Shown here piece by piece: positions 11,901 to 25,100 of a DNA stretch of 64,000 bases. The stretch covers positions 1 to 64,000 of the forward strand of contig WBMZ01003459.1 in assembly GCA_013400975.1 (NCBI GenBank), written 5' to 3'. The position numbers were made by a program, and so were the translations under genes. Positions within the stretch are counted from its first letter, which is position 1; every line of letters begins with the position of its first letter. Source of the stretch: Atrichornis clamosus. Its lineage: Eukaryota; Chordata; Aves; Passeriformes; Menuridae. The notes under the pieces are model-generated. The model worked only from the letters and a program-made list of their open reading frames with translations, made no database searches and was not told the origin of the DNA.

Positions 11901-14900
11901 TAAACACCTGCAAGATATCTCGCTGTGAGCAGGAAAAGTGCATATTTCCTTTTTCTCAGAAATAGCAAAATGCATTGGCTACAGTTTTGCTCTTCAGAGC
12001 AAATTTGCTCTTCAGAGCACTTTTTCTGCTGAAACCATATTATGCAAAGGTAAACTCATACCACAAAAAAGCCCCACAAAACAACCCCACTGATGCTTTC
12101 GTAAAACACTTAATTTAATCTACTTGAAATTAATTGTTTGCCAGAGAGAAGCCCTATACAGCAAAGACGTAAGGGTGTGGAAAACAACACTGATGTTTCA
12201 TTGAAAATCTTGTCCTTGGATAGTGTTGTCGTAGTAGTGATGCACGCGTTTTGCACTGCTGTAAAATGTTGCATCCATTGTGTTGTGTGAATTTGGCGTT
12301 GATGCAGCTGCATTGAGGTACAAATGCGAAGAAAAGAATCTGATCGAGCAATTAAAAAGACCCTTTGTAGAGACGAGGCCTAAAACTAGTTCTCTCCAGC
12401 CTGAATTTTTGTCGCTGTTATTGTTCCTGTGGGTCATTCTCTAAGTATAGGAACAAAAGGGCTTTTATATCTGAGGTAAGAATAGAGTTTCTAACAAGGT
12501 GGAACCAATAACTGAGCTTTAAGAACTTGGTATTTGGAAGAGCCAGGAGAAGAGCAGGCTTCCCGTTTGAAGACATCTATTAACAAAACAAAACTCACAA
12601 GTTTTTAGCAGTATTGCATCCATCTTTATTCCTGTTTCAAAATCAAATTTCCCATAGATTTGAAAGTTTTGCTTCAGTAGACTGTTAAACAGATGACTGC
12701 TACATAAATTAAAGAGATTTGAGATTTAAATTACAGAAATGAATTCTATCTGGCATCTTTTTTTAGCATTAAAATTTCATTGATCATCACTGCTAAATTT
12801 TAGGAGTAGATTCTTCTTACACAGTATTAAACTTCTAGCTTTCTGAGAAAGCAGGCTTTTGTATTCAGTTTTCATTGTGGAGGAGAAGGCACGATGCTCT
12901 CAGGTCTAGTACAGCATGTGTTGAAGCAATCTGAGTTTAGCACAACAATGTCATCTATTGACATATTGTCAATCTTCCAGGGTTTTCCTCATGATTCAGT
13001 TTACTTGCACGAATAATGTTTAAAATAACGTTGAAATTATAATGTAGAAAATAATGTGAATAAAACGAATGTTAAACCAAGTTTGGTATTATTAAAGTCC
13101 TTTGCAAATATTGAAATAGAAAATTAAGTGTAGCTTTGTTGGTCAAGCTTTTTGGTTTTTTTCTTTCAGGGATAGAGTTGTGTAATCTATGATGCACCTT
13201 ACATTGTGCTTTGTGGGTAGAAATACTGTGTATACTACTTCAAAAAGATCTCTTCCAGGCAACTGTGCACTGGGAATTTTTAAGAAAATATGGTACAATT
13301 TAGACTGAACCTTATGCTCTTAGCAAGCAGAGTGGTCTCATCAGCAAATTGCCATTTCTGTGCTGTAGTTGTGTTCTCACATTGGGGGAGAACAATTCTG
13401 GACACAGTTTTTCATGTGTTGTGTATGTTTTTATTAGTAGTTTGCCTCCCCCTTGCCTTTTTATCTGCACAGTTACTTCTCCAGTGAAAACTCGTATTAC
13501 ATGCAAATAATGATAATCAACCTTTGCAAATTCATTTGACTCAGTTTGAAAGGAGCAGAACTGGAATGATTGAGGAAGGAGGAATAGGATCCTTGACAAA
13601 CTCATAAAATGTGGCACTTGATATGTTGTCCTTTTTTCTATATTTACATATCAAGAAATATAGTATGTGGGGGGGGAAACTACGTATCTTGCTTTTGGTG
13701 GTTAGGTTTAAAGAGCCTGTAGTAGTTTACTAAGATATTCATGTAATTCTTTAATTGATTGAGAACTTGTATTGCTTCTGAAAGCAATTCCACTTACTTA
13801 ACTCATTACCAGTATTTTTTCAAGTGAAGATTAGTTTTAATATACTGGGATATACTTAAATTGTTTTCTTTATATGTTAAATTTCTTCGAAAAGTACATT
13901 TAGCAAGCCATTAACATGGAAGACTAGAATAGTACATTAACAAAATGAATGTTTGACAAGCATGAGTCTTTAAGCGTACATTGTTTTTTCTTTTCCTATG
14001 GCTGTAAAATTAAAAGTGCTCTTATTGTAATTCAGTTTCAATAAATGGTGCTTTTATCCAATTGAAAAATAATCACTTTTTCTTTCTATTAAGCAAATTA
14101 AATATTTTTACCAAGTAACTAGATTATTAGCTTAATGTACATCAGTTACTTTGACTGACACAAGAGGAAAAAAAAACTTTGTAGGTTTTGCTTAATATAG
14201 TCAATCTGTTGTAACCAAAAACCCCTAAATGTTTATGCAGTAAACTGTACTGCATTAATTTTGTAGTATAAAAACTATTATTTTAGATTTTGTGTTACTA
14301 GCACAAGCTTGTGCAAAAAGAGATGTAGAGAGACTGGGGAGGTAAGTCAGAACAGCTGAAAAAATGCTGTGCCTGTTTAAGCTGTTGTTCACTCCAGTTT
14401 TAGAGAGGCTGAGTTCAAAATCAGAGGCAACAATGTGTATGGAAATGGAGATTGGTGTGGGTAAGGTGACTATACTGACACAAAGTCTAATCTGTGAATG
14501 TTTCCATACAAACTGCATTTCAAGATTAGTAACTTTAGTCTGAGATTTTATTTTGTTGTCACTACTTTGCACTTTAGGTGAATTACCGATAAAAATGAGT
14601 AGGTAGATTTGTAACTATTTATGTGTCAGTTGGCATCAGGCACTATAGTTAAACAGTAAAGAAGATGCTAATCCTAAAGTTAGTTTGGAAAAAAGTTTTT
14701 ACATCTAATGTTGCAACATACAGAATTACTTTAATACAGAGATAATTCTCGGTCTTTATTGCATTCAGTAGGCCACTAAAGAGTCTGTATTTGTAATTTT
14801 CTATGAAATCAAGCGGGAAGGCCCAAAACTACGAGGCAGAATACAAACGTCTTCTTTCACGCATCCATTTGTAGTTGAGTGGATGTGCAGAGGTGTCTGT

Positions 14901-17900
14901 GCTGTGCAGGTGAAAGGGCCCATATGATGTCACTTCCAAAGTTATGGTATCTCGTGTCGACATGGAAGAAAAAAGTTCAAGACTGTGGGTGGGTGCTCTA
15001 CCTAGTCCTACTTAGGATTTTTTTTTTGGTCTTTCTTCTTACACTAACATACTAGTATTTGCATAATATATGGACGATCATCGTTGTCTATATAACTTTT
15101 AAAACATAATGATGAAAATACAATAGAACTTGCCTTGTCTTCTGGGATGATAAGTGAGTACCTTTATACATTTTGTTTATTTGCATTATTATGGTTTGAT
15201 TCACTGGATCAGCTACGCTTGCTGCTTTCATGGAGTGGGAAGCTCAGTTTCTTTCCTTGTTATATTTTCTTCATGCATGCTTTTTTTCCTGCTTAGTTGG
15301 TTTCTTTTGATAGCCTTCGTTTACTTCATGACAGCTTGATGGTTCATCTTGGATCAGCAGCAGAACTGCTTTATCACACTTCTCTTTGGGCAGATGCACA
15401 GCCCTTTGTGCGCCTGCCTTCCAACTTTCATCCTGCCTTTTGTCCCTGTGGCGTGGAAATTGATCCCTCCTAAAGGGCACTGTCAAATTCAGCCAGGGAT
15501 GAAAGGTTACCCTCCCAAAGCTGCAGGAGAAAATCAGCAGGTCCCTAAGGATGAGCCTGTTTCAGCATGGCTGCATAGCTGAAATACTGAAGCTGGTGGC
15601 TCTGTGTGTGCCATCTTAAGAATTTGTCAGTGTGAATAACCCCCGACCCTCCGACTGTATGCAAAGCAAGGCCTGAATAACAGCTTTGTGTGGCAGGAAC
15701 TTAACACACGGAGCAGGACTAAAAGCCGAGTTTCATTGGTTATTTCGGACATTTAACATTCAAGTCTCGTAAAAGAAAGAAGCTCGTTATGACTCAGTTC
15801 CGTTAATTAGACGTAAATTACTGTCTTTAGTGCCTTAACTCGAAGGTAAGGGGGAGTTCTGCAGGGCCAGAGGATGCAGAGATTGTAATTAGATGAGGGC
15901 TTGGGCTGGGAAAGGGTGGTTGAGCACAAGCCCCCATTGAGCTCAGAGGGCTCACATTGAACTGTGCGTGTGCGAGGACTGAAGTCAGAATAATCACTTT
16001 TTAGCCTCCACCCAGATTTGTTGTGTTTCATTCCAAGATGACCGGTGTGGCTGACTCTGAATGATGTGATGAACAGATGTAGTTCATCTAGTAAAGGTTT
16101 TATCTTCTGCGGAAAGCTTTAAGCAATCTCCGTTTTAAAAAGGCGATTAGCCTTTAATTCTTAAAAGTTCAAAGGGACAACCAAAGTATTCTCTGACTTC
16201 TCATGGTCCTGGGCATAGCCATGGGCTTCTCATAGTATTTATCATCTGTTTATCATGTACAGGTTAAAAATACTATGCCTATTGCGTAGTATCTAGCATA
16301 CCCTGTCCTGAAAATTTTGGTTTTGAAGCAGAAATGTAAAAGCATTAAGGAAATAAATGACTTTACATGTATTTATTCAAGAAGAGGTAATAATTTGATT
16401 TGAGACTAACAATTCTTATATTAAATTCTGGTGATTTTTTCCCATTACTTGCAAAATTAACCATTTATAAAATATTTTATTTAAAGATGGTTTAATCCGC
16501 TACAAAGGATTTCTAAAAAGCATTTTGCAGTTGGTTGCTTCAAATTCAGAGCTGGAAGGATTGTTTTCCATAGTGTAAACATGGAAATGTTTATTGTCCA
16601 CCTTGATAGTAATTAGCAGTAGCCAGTCTCTTCTCTTCACTAGGATTTTGTCCAGTGATAGCATTAAACAAGCCTCTAACTTTTGCAGTCATTGTAGTTT
16701 GATCCCCCATCCACAATGGAGTAGTCAGTTTTGAGACTGGAAGAAGTAGGAGTACTTACAGCATCATTTAATTTCTTTTTGAATGTTAGTATCTAATGAG
16801 GAAAAACTAGTTGTAGGGAATTAATGATGGGGCAGGCTCATTGCTAGAAGATTAACACGATGAGTAATTTTTTTGTTCCTGCGTTGTTATCTGTCCAACT
16901 GTTCACTGAATATAGAGCCAAGCAGTAAATCTTTCTGTAACTTTATGCTGTTTCTCTAAGAATAATTTTCTGTTCTTGTGATGATAATGTTGGTAAGTAA
17001 CTAGGCTGGTTATATGTAGTGAAGCTGGGATTTGTGGTCTTGCCTCCTGATGCTTAGGCTTTCTCTGTTCGGCAAAAAAGCCATTGAAGTATTAATAAAG
17101 GGCAAAAACCAGCAGGTTGCTCAGCACCAGTCAGAAGCCAACATAGTGAGAAGCAGGGGGGAGGCAAAGGGAGGACACAGATGAACTTGTAAGTAAAGAT
17201 CAGTGAAATGTAATTTCAGGCTTCTCTTGTAAAGAAAATGGAATAGAGTTTAAAATCTATAATGAAATGGTCAGTTTGGGCAACTAACACACCTGGTGTA
17301 TTAACAGAATACATAAAAAGGGTTTACCAGTTGGAATACCACAGTCTGAAATGCAGGAAACACAAATGTTACATTTCTGTGAAGGCTATTGTTCAAGCTA
17401 AAGTATGATCTGCTCCACTCACAGTATTTGGGTTTGTTTTTAATGGATACTCAATTTCTAATCCTTGGACTACCTTTGAAGTAACAACCTTTAAAAAGAC
17501 AGTAACAGTTTCTCAAACTTTAATATTCCAGAGACAGATCTGACCCTCAGGCCCTAATACTAATCTTCAGGCATATTTGCTTCTGTGACTGCTAAGAGTG
17601 ACTCTTGCGGCTATGCTGTTGCAGTATAAACCCAAACTTGTGAGATGTCCTAGAAAAGCAAACAAAGTGATTTCTTTGAACAAAATGGAATTCTTTTGTT
17701 CTTATCTCAAACTGTTTGGCTTGTAAATCCCGTTTTAGCCTTTTCAGTTACTTCAGCCAGTTGATAGGGAGAAACATTGTGTTCTTCACTATGCAATCTT
17801 ACTCATTAACTGTGGTCACTGTAAATCATTGTCAGAGTGACAATCTGTTAGTGACAGGATGGAAGATACCATGTTTGCCCATGCAGCTGGAAGGGCATAA

Positions 17901-18862
17901 CTGTTACCACTGAAGGTCATTTCTGAATGCAGAAGGAATAGCGGATATTTATTTTAGACAATTTTTGCATGACCAATGTTAAATGTTTCATATATCCAGT
18001 TTGTGAGAATGTTTTCTACAGATACAAAACACTTTATTTTTCTCATTGCAATACTGCCAGCTGAAAATAGCCTTATAGATGTTATTGATGTGATTCTTGT
18101 TTGAGGCAGGATGGAATTCTACACTGATCCTTTCTGCTCAATCAGTTTACCATGTAGACCATTTAGTGAAATGCTTAATAAATAAGAACTCTTGTGGACT
18201 ATATAAATCATTTGAGAACAAAATCCTGGAGCAGACCTAGGAGTCTTGCTGGAACAGCCTATGTCCTTCATGTCCTACCTTCTGCATCTTCTGATTCTAA
18301 TCTAATATAGTGAAGTACATAAAACACAAGCCTAGTTAAGTCTGTAGTTATCAGATTTCTGTCAGTGGAAGAGCCAGCCTGGTACTTAATTCCTGTGTCC
18401 TGGTACATGTTTTTCTCCTGCCAGCTAATCAGTGAAAGAATGACTTCTGATGAAGTTGGATCAAAGGAATTAAAAGTACAAATAAAATAAATGAAATAAA
18501 TACAGAAATCTTGTATGTAAAAGGTTTCTTTCTTAGTCTTGAAGCATGGTCCTTGCAAATAGCAAGGACACCTCTCTCATACATAATTTGGATGGACCTC
18601 TTCCAAGCAGTGGATCTTCTGCGGTTATATATTCTTTGAGAGTATGTGATCTCTTCTGCCAGCTTGTCTGAAAGACTCAGCTTCCAGCTGCTAATTTTGC
18701 TCCCTTGGGTCTGCATACTTACCTTACCTCAAATCTCAGAAATTTTCAGAGAATAAATCCTCCTTCTCTAAAGAAAGAAATACCTTTATTTAAGACTGGC
18801 TTTTATAAGAGTAGGAGTGTCAGATTGTGTATCTTTATTAGCCAGTATTGAGCAGCTGGTAC
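5929..18862. other. Intron 2 segment, no gene recognised
   Basis: AT-rich intronic DNA. Small structures seen are a 10-bp perfect stem at 10795-10817, two 12-base near-palindromes (gctcttcagagc) at 11989-12000 and 12007-12018, an octamer ATGCAAAT at 13501-13508, and a CpG- and motif-dense islet at about 15720-15850. Open frames in this stretch have no protein-family features and lie in both strands of low-complexity A/T sequence. Confidence 0.7.
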
Positions 18863-19117
18863 TTTTTGGCCTCAGGTTGTGCCAGAGGAGATTTTGATAG
18901 GCTATTTGGAAAAATTTCTTCACTGAAAGTGTTGTCAAGCATTGGAACAGGCTGCCCAGGGCAGTGGTTGAGTCACCATCCCTGGAGGTGTTTTTTAAAA
19001 GACATAGATGTGGCACCTAGGGACATGGGTTAGTGGTAGACTTGACAGTGTTGTGTTAATGGTTGGACTTGATGATTGTGAAGGTCTTTTCTAACCTAAA
19101 CAATTCTATGATTTTAA
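18863..19117 (+). mobile_element. CR1 LINE, 3' terminal fragment
   Basis: This is a typical avian CR1 3' end: the CAGGTTGTGCCAGAGGAG-like start, 'tttcttcactgaaag', 'attggaacaggctgcccagg', 'tcaccatccctggaggtg', 'ggttggacttgatgatt', and the terminal 'caattctatgatt'. The copy is 5'-truncated to about 255 bases, as is usual for CR1, and lies in the same orientation as CDH2. It has no coding capacity. CR1 is the dominant LINE of birds, which supports an avian source. Confidence 0.93.
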
Positions 19118-22100
19118 ACCTGTATGGGTCCTGATGGGGAAGTGTCATGTTATAGTTGCCTAAATTCATGTTTTGTTTGGCTGCTTGGACATTTTGAGAA
19201 AAATGGTTTGTTTTCAGTAGCTTCAGTGTTTATGTAAGATCTTAGCAACACAGAGGGAAGAAGTATGTCCAAAGACTCAGAAAATTAGACACGGAGACAC
19301 TTCGGCATCTCTTCCCCATTGTACTTGATTCCTATTTGTAATCACAAGTCCCTTTTCTTTTCTGTAAACACATGAATTGAAAACTTCGTGCCATCTTCTA
19401 ACTGATCTTTGTTCACTTCAGTCTTAATAGCTTCCCTGGCACTGCAGCACTGTGAGGTTGTACCGAGAGAGTCAGAGCTTCTATGAGGTGCAGCCAGTGC
19501 TCTCTGGGGAGTTGTTGCTTATGTGCAGTGCTTAGTGGCACAGTGTCCAGTTCTTAAACTTCAGACTTGTGTTTGAAAGGTGTATCTCACAGGTTGTGGA
19601 AAGCAGAAGAGAAGCTGAGGCAAGCATCTATTTGAGCACCTGCAAATTTGAAGGTGGATTTGCAGGGCGCTTTGTTGGGAGAGGAGCAGGAGCTGGTGGC
19701 ACGGTGTGTTGATGACTCTGAGAGCCCATCAGGGAGCACTGTCAGATGGCAAACCAGCATCCCTAGGTACACAGTGAAACTAAATGCATCACAGGCTAAA
19801 GGCAGGAGGAACCTGATACTTTTATCTGATTCATTATTCTAAGAATATTTTTGTAATCTATTCTTTCCAGTGTTAGCTCCTTTCTGCTTCCAGCTGGCAC
19901 ATCTTTTCATATTAGGCCTTACGCCCTTGTTTTGCAATCTTCCATTATTATTTCTATTGCTGTTTCATACTTAGCTCATCACAGTTTTCTTCAATGGCCT
20001 ATTAAAGCTTCCCTCTGGATTCTTCCTGCTCTGTTGGGCACTGCTCAACAATTTATGGGAAGCTTTTTGTTTGTGCCCGCCAACTGCAACACAAACTAGA
20101 GAAGACGTTTCTCCTTGTCAAGTGGCAGTGCTAATTGCGACCCACACTGGGTGTAGCATCAAGGCTATTTCAGATCCAGTGGTAGGAGCCTTTGCCAGAC
20201 CAGCTGTATCCATTCAAGGTCGGGTCTGGTGTCTGAGTCCCCAAGGGGCAAGTACACAGATATCTAGCTACAGCTCAGTGAAAGGATTGTATCAGATCAC
20301 AGACTTTTGAAAGACTGGTCACCCTCAGATGCTAATTCTCATCTAGACTATTTACCTGTAGGCAGTCTGAGCCTCAGAACTGTAAACAAATATTTCAGTA
20401 ATTTTTCCCTCTGGATATCTTTATGTATAAACCACTTCTGATCTGTACTGACTCACTCTTTCCTTTTCAGAAACACTGCCTAAAAACAGGTTCTTGTTTC
20501 AGTCCAGTTAATCTTATTTAGAACAAATCTGTTTCAGTGTAAGGTTATAATTTTTTATTAAGAAAAACCCCAAACACCAAACAACCAAAAGTGCAACCAA
20601 AAAATGCCTTGTTCCTCCTTGTAGGTGGTTGTTCTTTGGCTTTGTAGGAATACTTGCATAGGTGGATTAGACATGGTAAAAAAATAGATAGTGTTGGTGG
20701 GGTATGGGATTTTCTTGTGACTTGAACTGGTGTCATTTATTATCAGCAGTGAATGTATTTGCTGGGCAGATGACACCAAAGTACCTTTATCATTTGAATA
20801 TGCTCTGCAAAAACTCACTTAAGACATTTTCACAAATCTCTCTTTGTTCAGTGCAAGGTCTCCAGAAGTATCCAGAGATGTGATGTTAGCTGGGAAAGGA
20901 GCCCCTCCAAATCTACATCTAGAACCACTTGGTCTTTGATGTTTGTTTGCTGGTGGTTTGCGCAGTAGCCCAGGGCAAACCTTTTGACTTTATATGTGCG
21001 CCTTTCTTATGCTCCAAAATAAGAATACTTGTCCAGCTGAGAATAACATTGGAAAGACTTTAAAACAAAAAAGGCTTTGTCTGCCTCAGGCCTTGTGTCA
21101 TTTTTAAAAACTATGCTAGTTGGCCTAATGAAAGATACTTCTTCATCTAAAACTTATCATTCATTGTTAATCCTCTAGTCAGTGTTGTCTGGGTTCTGGC
21201 CTCTCCAGTGAAGAGGGAGTTATTTTTAGATGGCAGGTTTCCCAGTCTGTCTTAACCCTTTAGGAAAGCAATGTGTCCTTCAGTTGAGTACAGAAAGTAT
21301 CCAAAAGATGAGACACTGGAACTTGTTACAGTTGGTTGCAATGAATTACACCATCTTCAGCTAGTCGTTCCTATCTTTAAAATGTTTATATTTATTTGAT
21401 AAATTGAGTAGAAAATGGGGTAAAAATATGCCAGATAATTTCTGGAAGTCTACTTCTTTTGAGGATCCCTTGAAGACAGAGGCCATTACGTGAATATTAC
21501 ATTAACAGCGTCCCCTTATCAAGGGCTTAAATACATAGTTCAGTTAGGGCAGAGATAAATAGCACTCGGTGTCCTAAGGCATTGGTATGCATCCATCTAT
21601 ATCTGTTAGTATGTGTGCGTAGGGCATCCATGTTTATATAAACAACACAAATGTCCTAAGAGATGGGAAAACCTGTACAGTCTGAGTACATGCTTCATTT
21701 TTCTGTATCCCCTAGCAATATCAATCTTGTTAAGGGTGTGCTGAAATTCTGAAAACATACTAATTGTTGGTCCTTTTCCAATACATGTGAAGTTCTCTTA
21801 GGTATATAGTACTTGTTTTTGGATAAAGGCCAAGGAAAACATTTTTTAATGGAACTAGTTAATACAAAAAGTTTCAGTTCTCTGCCTGTCTTTCATTCTT
21901 TTGTTCTGTTCTCAAAATGGCAGTCAAACTTTTAATATCAATTACAGATACAGTCTTAGGAAAAAATCAAAGTTTTTCAGCAGTGTTATTATCAAATTTT
22001 GACTCTTCATCTGAGAATTTCTAAGGGAGTAATGTGACCACTTTTGCATAAGTATAGCAATAACCTATATATTTTGAAGTCTTAAATGTTGAAATGATTC

Positions 22101-25100
22101 CCAGCCATCAGAAACTTGAATGACTCTCCAATGAGAACTGAAGTGGTTTTGAGTCTTTTTAACAACTTCACAGGCAGCCAGACCTCTCCTGTGAAGTGTA
22201 TTTAGTTGTGATTTCAGTGAAAAGGAACTTGTCAGACTTGGTGATATGAATATTGCATTGGGGGGGAGGGGGAAACATTTAATTGTTAATGTATAGTTTA
22301 TTTGACATCACTGAGCTTAAGCAGTGATTTACCCCCAACTCCATGAGTTATACACACCTATAATTTGGAAACAAATTGGAAGACTGTTAGTTATAGAGCT
22401 TACATTCCTGTTGCTTCTGCTTATCAAGCTGTTATGCACACAGTCAGCATCCGTAATATTTATTATACACCAGGATTCCCATTTTGTTTTTCTCCCCGCC
22501 ATACATATTTGCTGTATGTTAGAACTTTGCATCTGTGTTCCCTCCTGTACAATAAGACTGTCCGTCAGTGTCAGTGGGAGTAGAGTAGAGCTGACAGTAC
22601 ATAATTCTAGTGAAATTCTCTCTGCTTTGGTGACACAATCCCACAGCAGGAATACAGGCTTGTTTTGCATTTCTTTTTGCATTGCACAGTGGAAAAGGGA
22701 TTTAGCTGGAGAAAATGGGGAAGGGATATAATACAAATGAGCTAGAAGAAGTAATGTTCAAGTATAGTATTAAGAGCCTATTCTGATGAGTTCGAAGTGA
22801 TTTTGCTCTTTTGGAAGCAGATGACTAAATTAAGCAATCAGTCATCGATACCTTTTTAACTAGCATCTCCTACCAAATTTTTTATCCTGCCAGTTTCCTC
22901 CATAGAAATAGCATGGATGTAAATACCAGCTGGAGCTATAAGAGTGATGTTAGCAGCAGGAGCGTAAAACTTTAGCTTTCCAGCTACTGTATGAATACTG
23001 AAATGTGTGTATTAACAGTCCAGGACTGCATCTCCACAAGGATTTATACATATGCCCAGTTTGAAGCATATGTGAGTAGTCCAAGAATATTTGTATTAAT
23101 ACAAAAATTATTGTAGTGGTCCAGGTTTTGTTTTCCAGTCAGGCAAATCCTACAGTTGACCTCATGGTGATTTGTATTAGCCAAGGCTGCAAAATATGCC
23201 TTTTGATTGTGTAGTATAATTTTTTGTATGTTTATATTAAAATTGTCATTCTTCCCTGATCATGCTTTGTTCCTATAATTCTGAGTTTATCTGTTACAAT
23301 GAAGGTTTGGCTTTGGAAAATTGGAAACAGACTTGTGGTTATAATTGTATCCATAAAGCATGCAGCCTTTAGTGCTCAAGCCTAAATAAAGAACAGAATT
23401 CCCATAAAGCAGAGTAATGGAAGCAAGTAGCTTCTGCTGCAAAAAATAAGAAAACCTGTTTTACTTAGTAATAAAAGTTTCAATATGTTAGTTTGCGGAT
23501 ATTTATTGTGTGCATTGCTCTTGTGAAAACTTAGTCTATTGGCTGATTATTGCAAATACAGAAAACATACAGAGATTTATTGTCCAAATGTTAATAGGCT
23601 CAATGAGTTTCATTCTCTTCTATGATGAAAGGAAGGAAGAAAATATTCCGGATTCTGGTTTTTACAGCTGTGTTCCTTCTTACTGCTTTTAGGTTTTGTT
23701 GTACCAGGATATGGTAGGTGGGTCAGTGATAACTCTGAAATTTGTCAGTCTTTGTGCATAAGCTACATGAAACACAAGGTCCTTACAAAAGTTTTGGTGA
23801 ACTGGGCTGCAGTGATTTTGAACTGGGGCAGAGGAGAATGTGCTTTAAGGAACAAACCCCTAATTTTCTGTTTCCCAGCTTTGTTATGGTGAAATAATTT
23901 TAACAGACATCCAGTATGGCATGGCCACAATGGTACAATTCAGCTATCAGTAAAAGTGTATTATCTTTTCAACTGCACTTCCTATAAATAAACCTGGTAG
24001 ATCTTAATTACAGTTTGCCTGAAAAGCAGGATTAGAACTTTTTTTTTTTTACATTTTTTTTATTTGTCTAGGAGTCAAGAGGAAGCTTCTGTGTGTGATT
24101 TTGAGGTTTTTGAATTGGATCTAGGGAAAGATTCAAGGGCTGGCTAAAAATTTCCTTGCCATGAAAATACATTATAGTAATTGTCTAATTCTTTCACTAA
24201 ATGTCCATGGATTCAACATGTAAAGCCATCTTGTGCCCCAATTCTGAGCTGCATTTGAGAGCCTCCTCTAACAGAATAAGGTAGGCTGCACGTGGACATC
24301 AATCTTGGAAAGTGATTTTGATGCAAAAGCATACACAAGTTCATCCTGTTTGTTCATCCTCTGGTTGCTCTTCCTGCCTGTTAGAATGTGTCTCTAGGTG
24401 ATGTCACAAAATGGATATGGTTGTTTATGAGTCTCACACAGTATTTCACTTACTTTAAAAATGGAAGTAGATGGAGGAAGAATGTTGCATATTGTGTTCT
24501 GCCTCATTCATCATCATCAAAACATACATATATGCTTCTAGGCTTAGTCTTTGCTGTTGGCATCAATGTCCAAAATGGTGATAGCACAGCTTGACTATTT
24601 AATTCATATAAACTTCACAGCAGAAATCATGATCCCATGAGTGCAAAATTCACCTGTATCCATACTGGAGGACCTGACCTCTCTGTGGGAGGCAGGGTCT
24701 TGCACTGTACCTGTTAGATAGCTGGGGTTTGAATTTTGCTAGCTGAGGAAATGGAATATTTTTTCCCTCACAAACCATTGTAGTGTCACAGATGCTTCAG
24801 GCAAATTAAGTAGCTACACCAAGGAATAGGTCATCTGTACATGTAGGGTATGGATTTACTCATCATCAAAGAAACTCTGAATGATGCATCAAAGAGACTT
24901 TTCTGCTTCATTGGCCCAGTCTGGGGAACTAACACAGTTTTCAGATTTGTACTTGCATTGCTGAATTTTTTTTTTAAGGTAATAGTGGCAGATTTGCATT
25001 ATACAAGTGATTGACAAGTCAAAGATGTGCTTCAGAAAGAGTGACCAAGTGCTGGTCATAAGGATGCTGCAGCCATAAGTGGTCAATTGAGTTTTTGGCT

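Noticed and set aside
22324..22736. Two opposite 135-codon open frames
   Set aside because: Complementary frames over the same bases have no recognisable family and no splice-consistent context; chance is the simplest reading.
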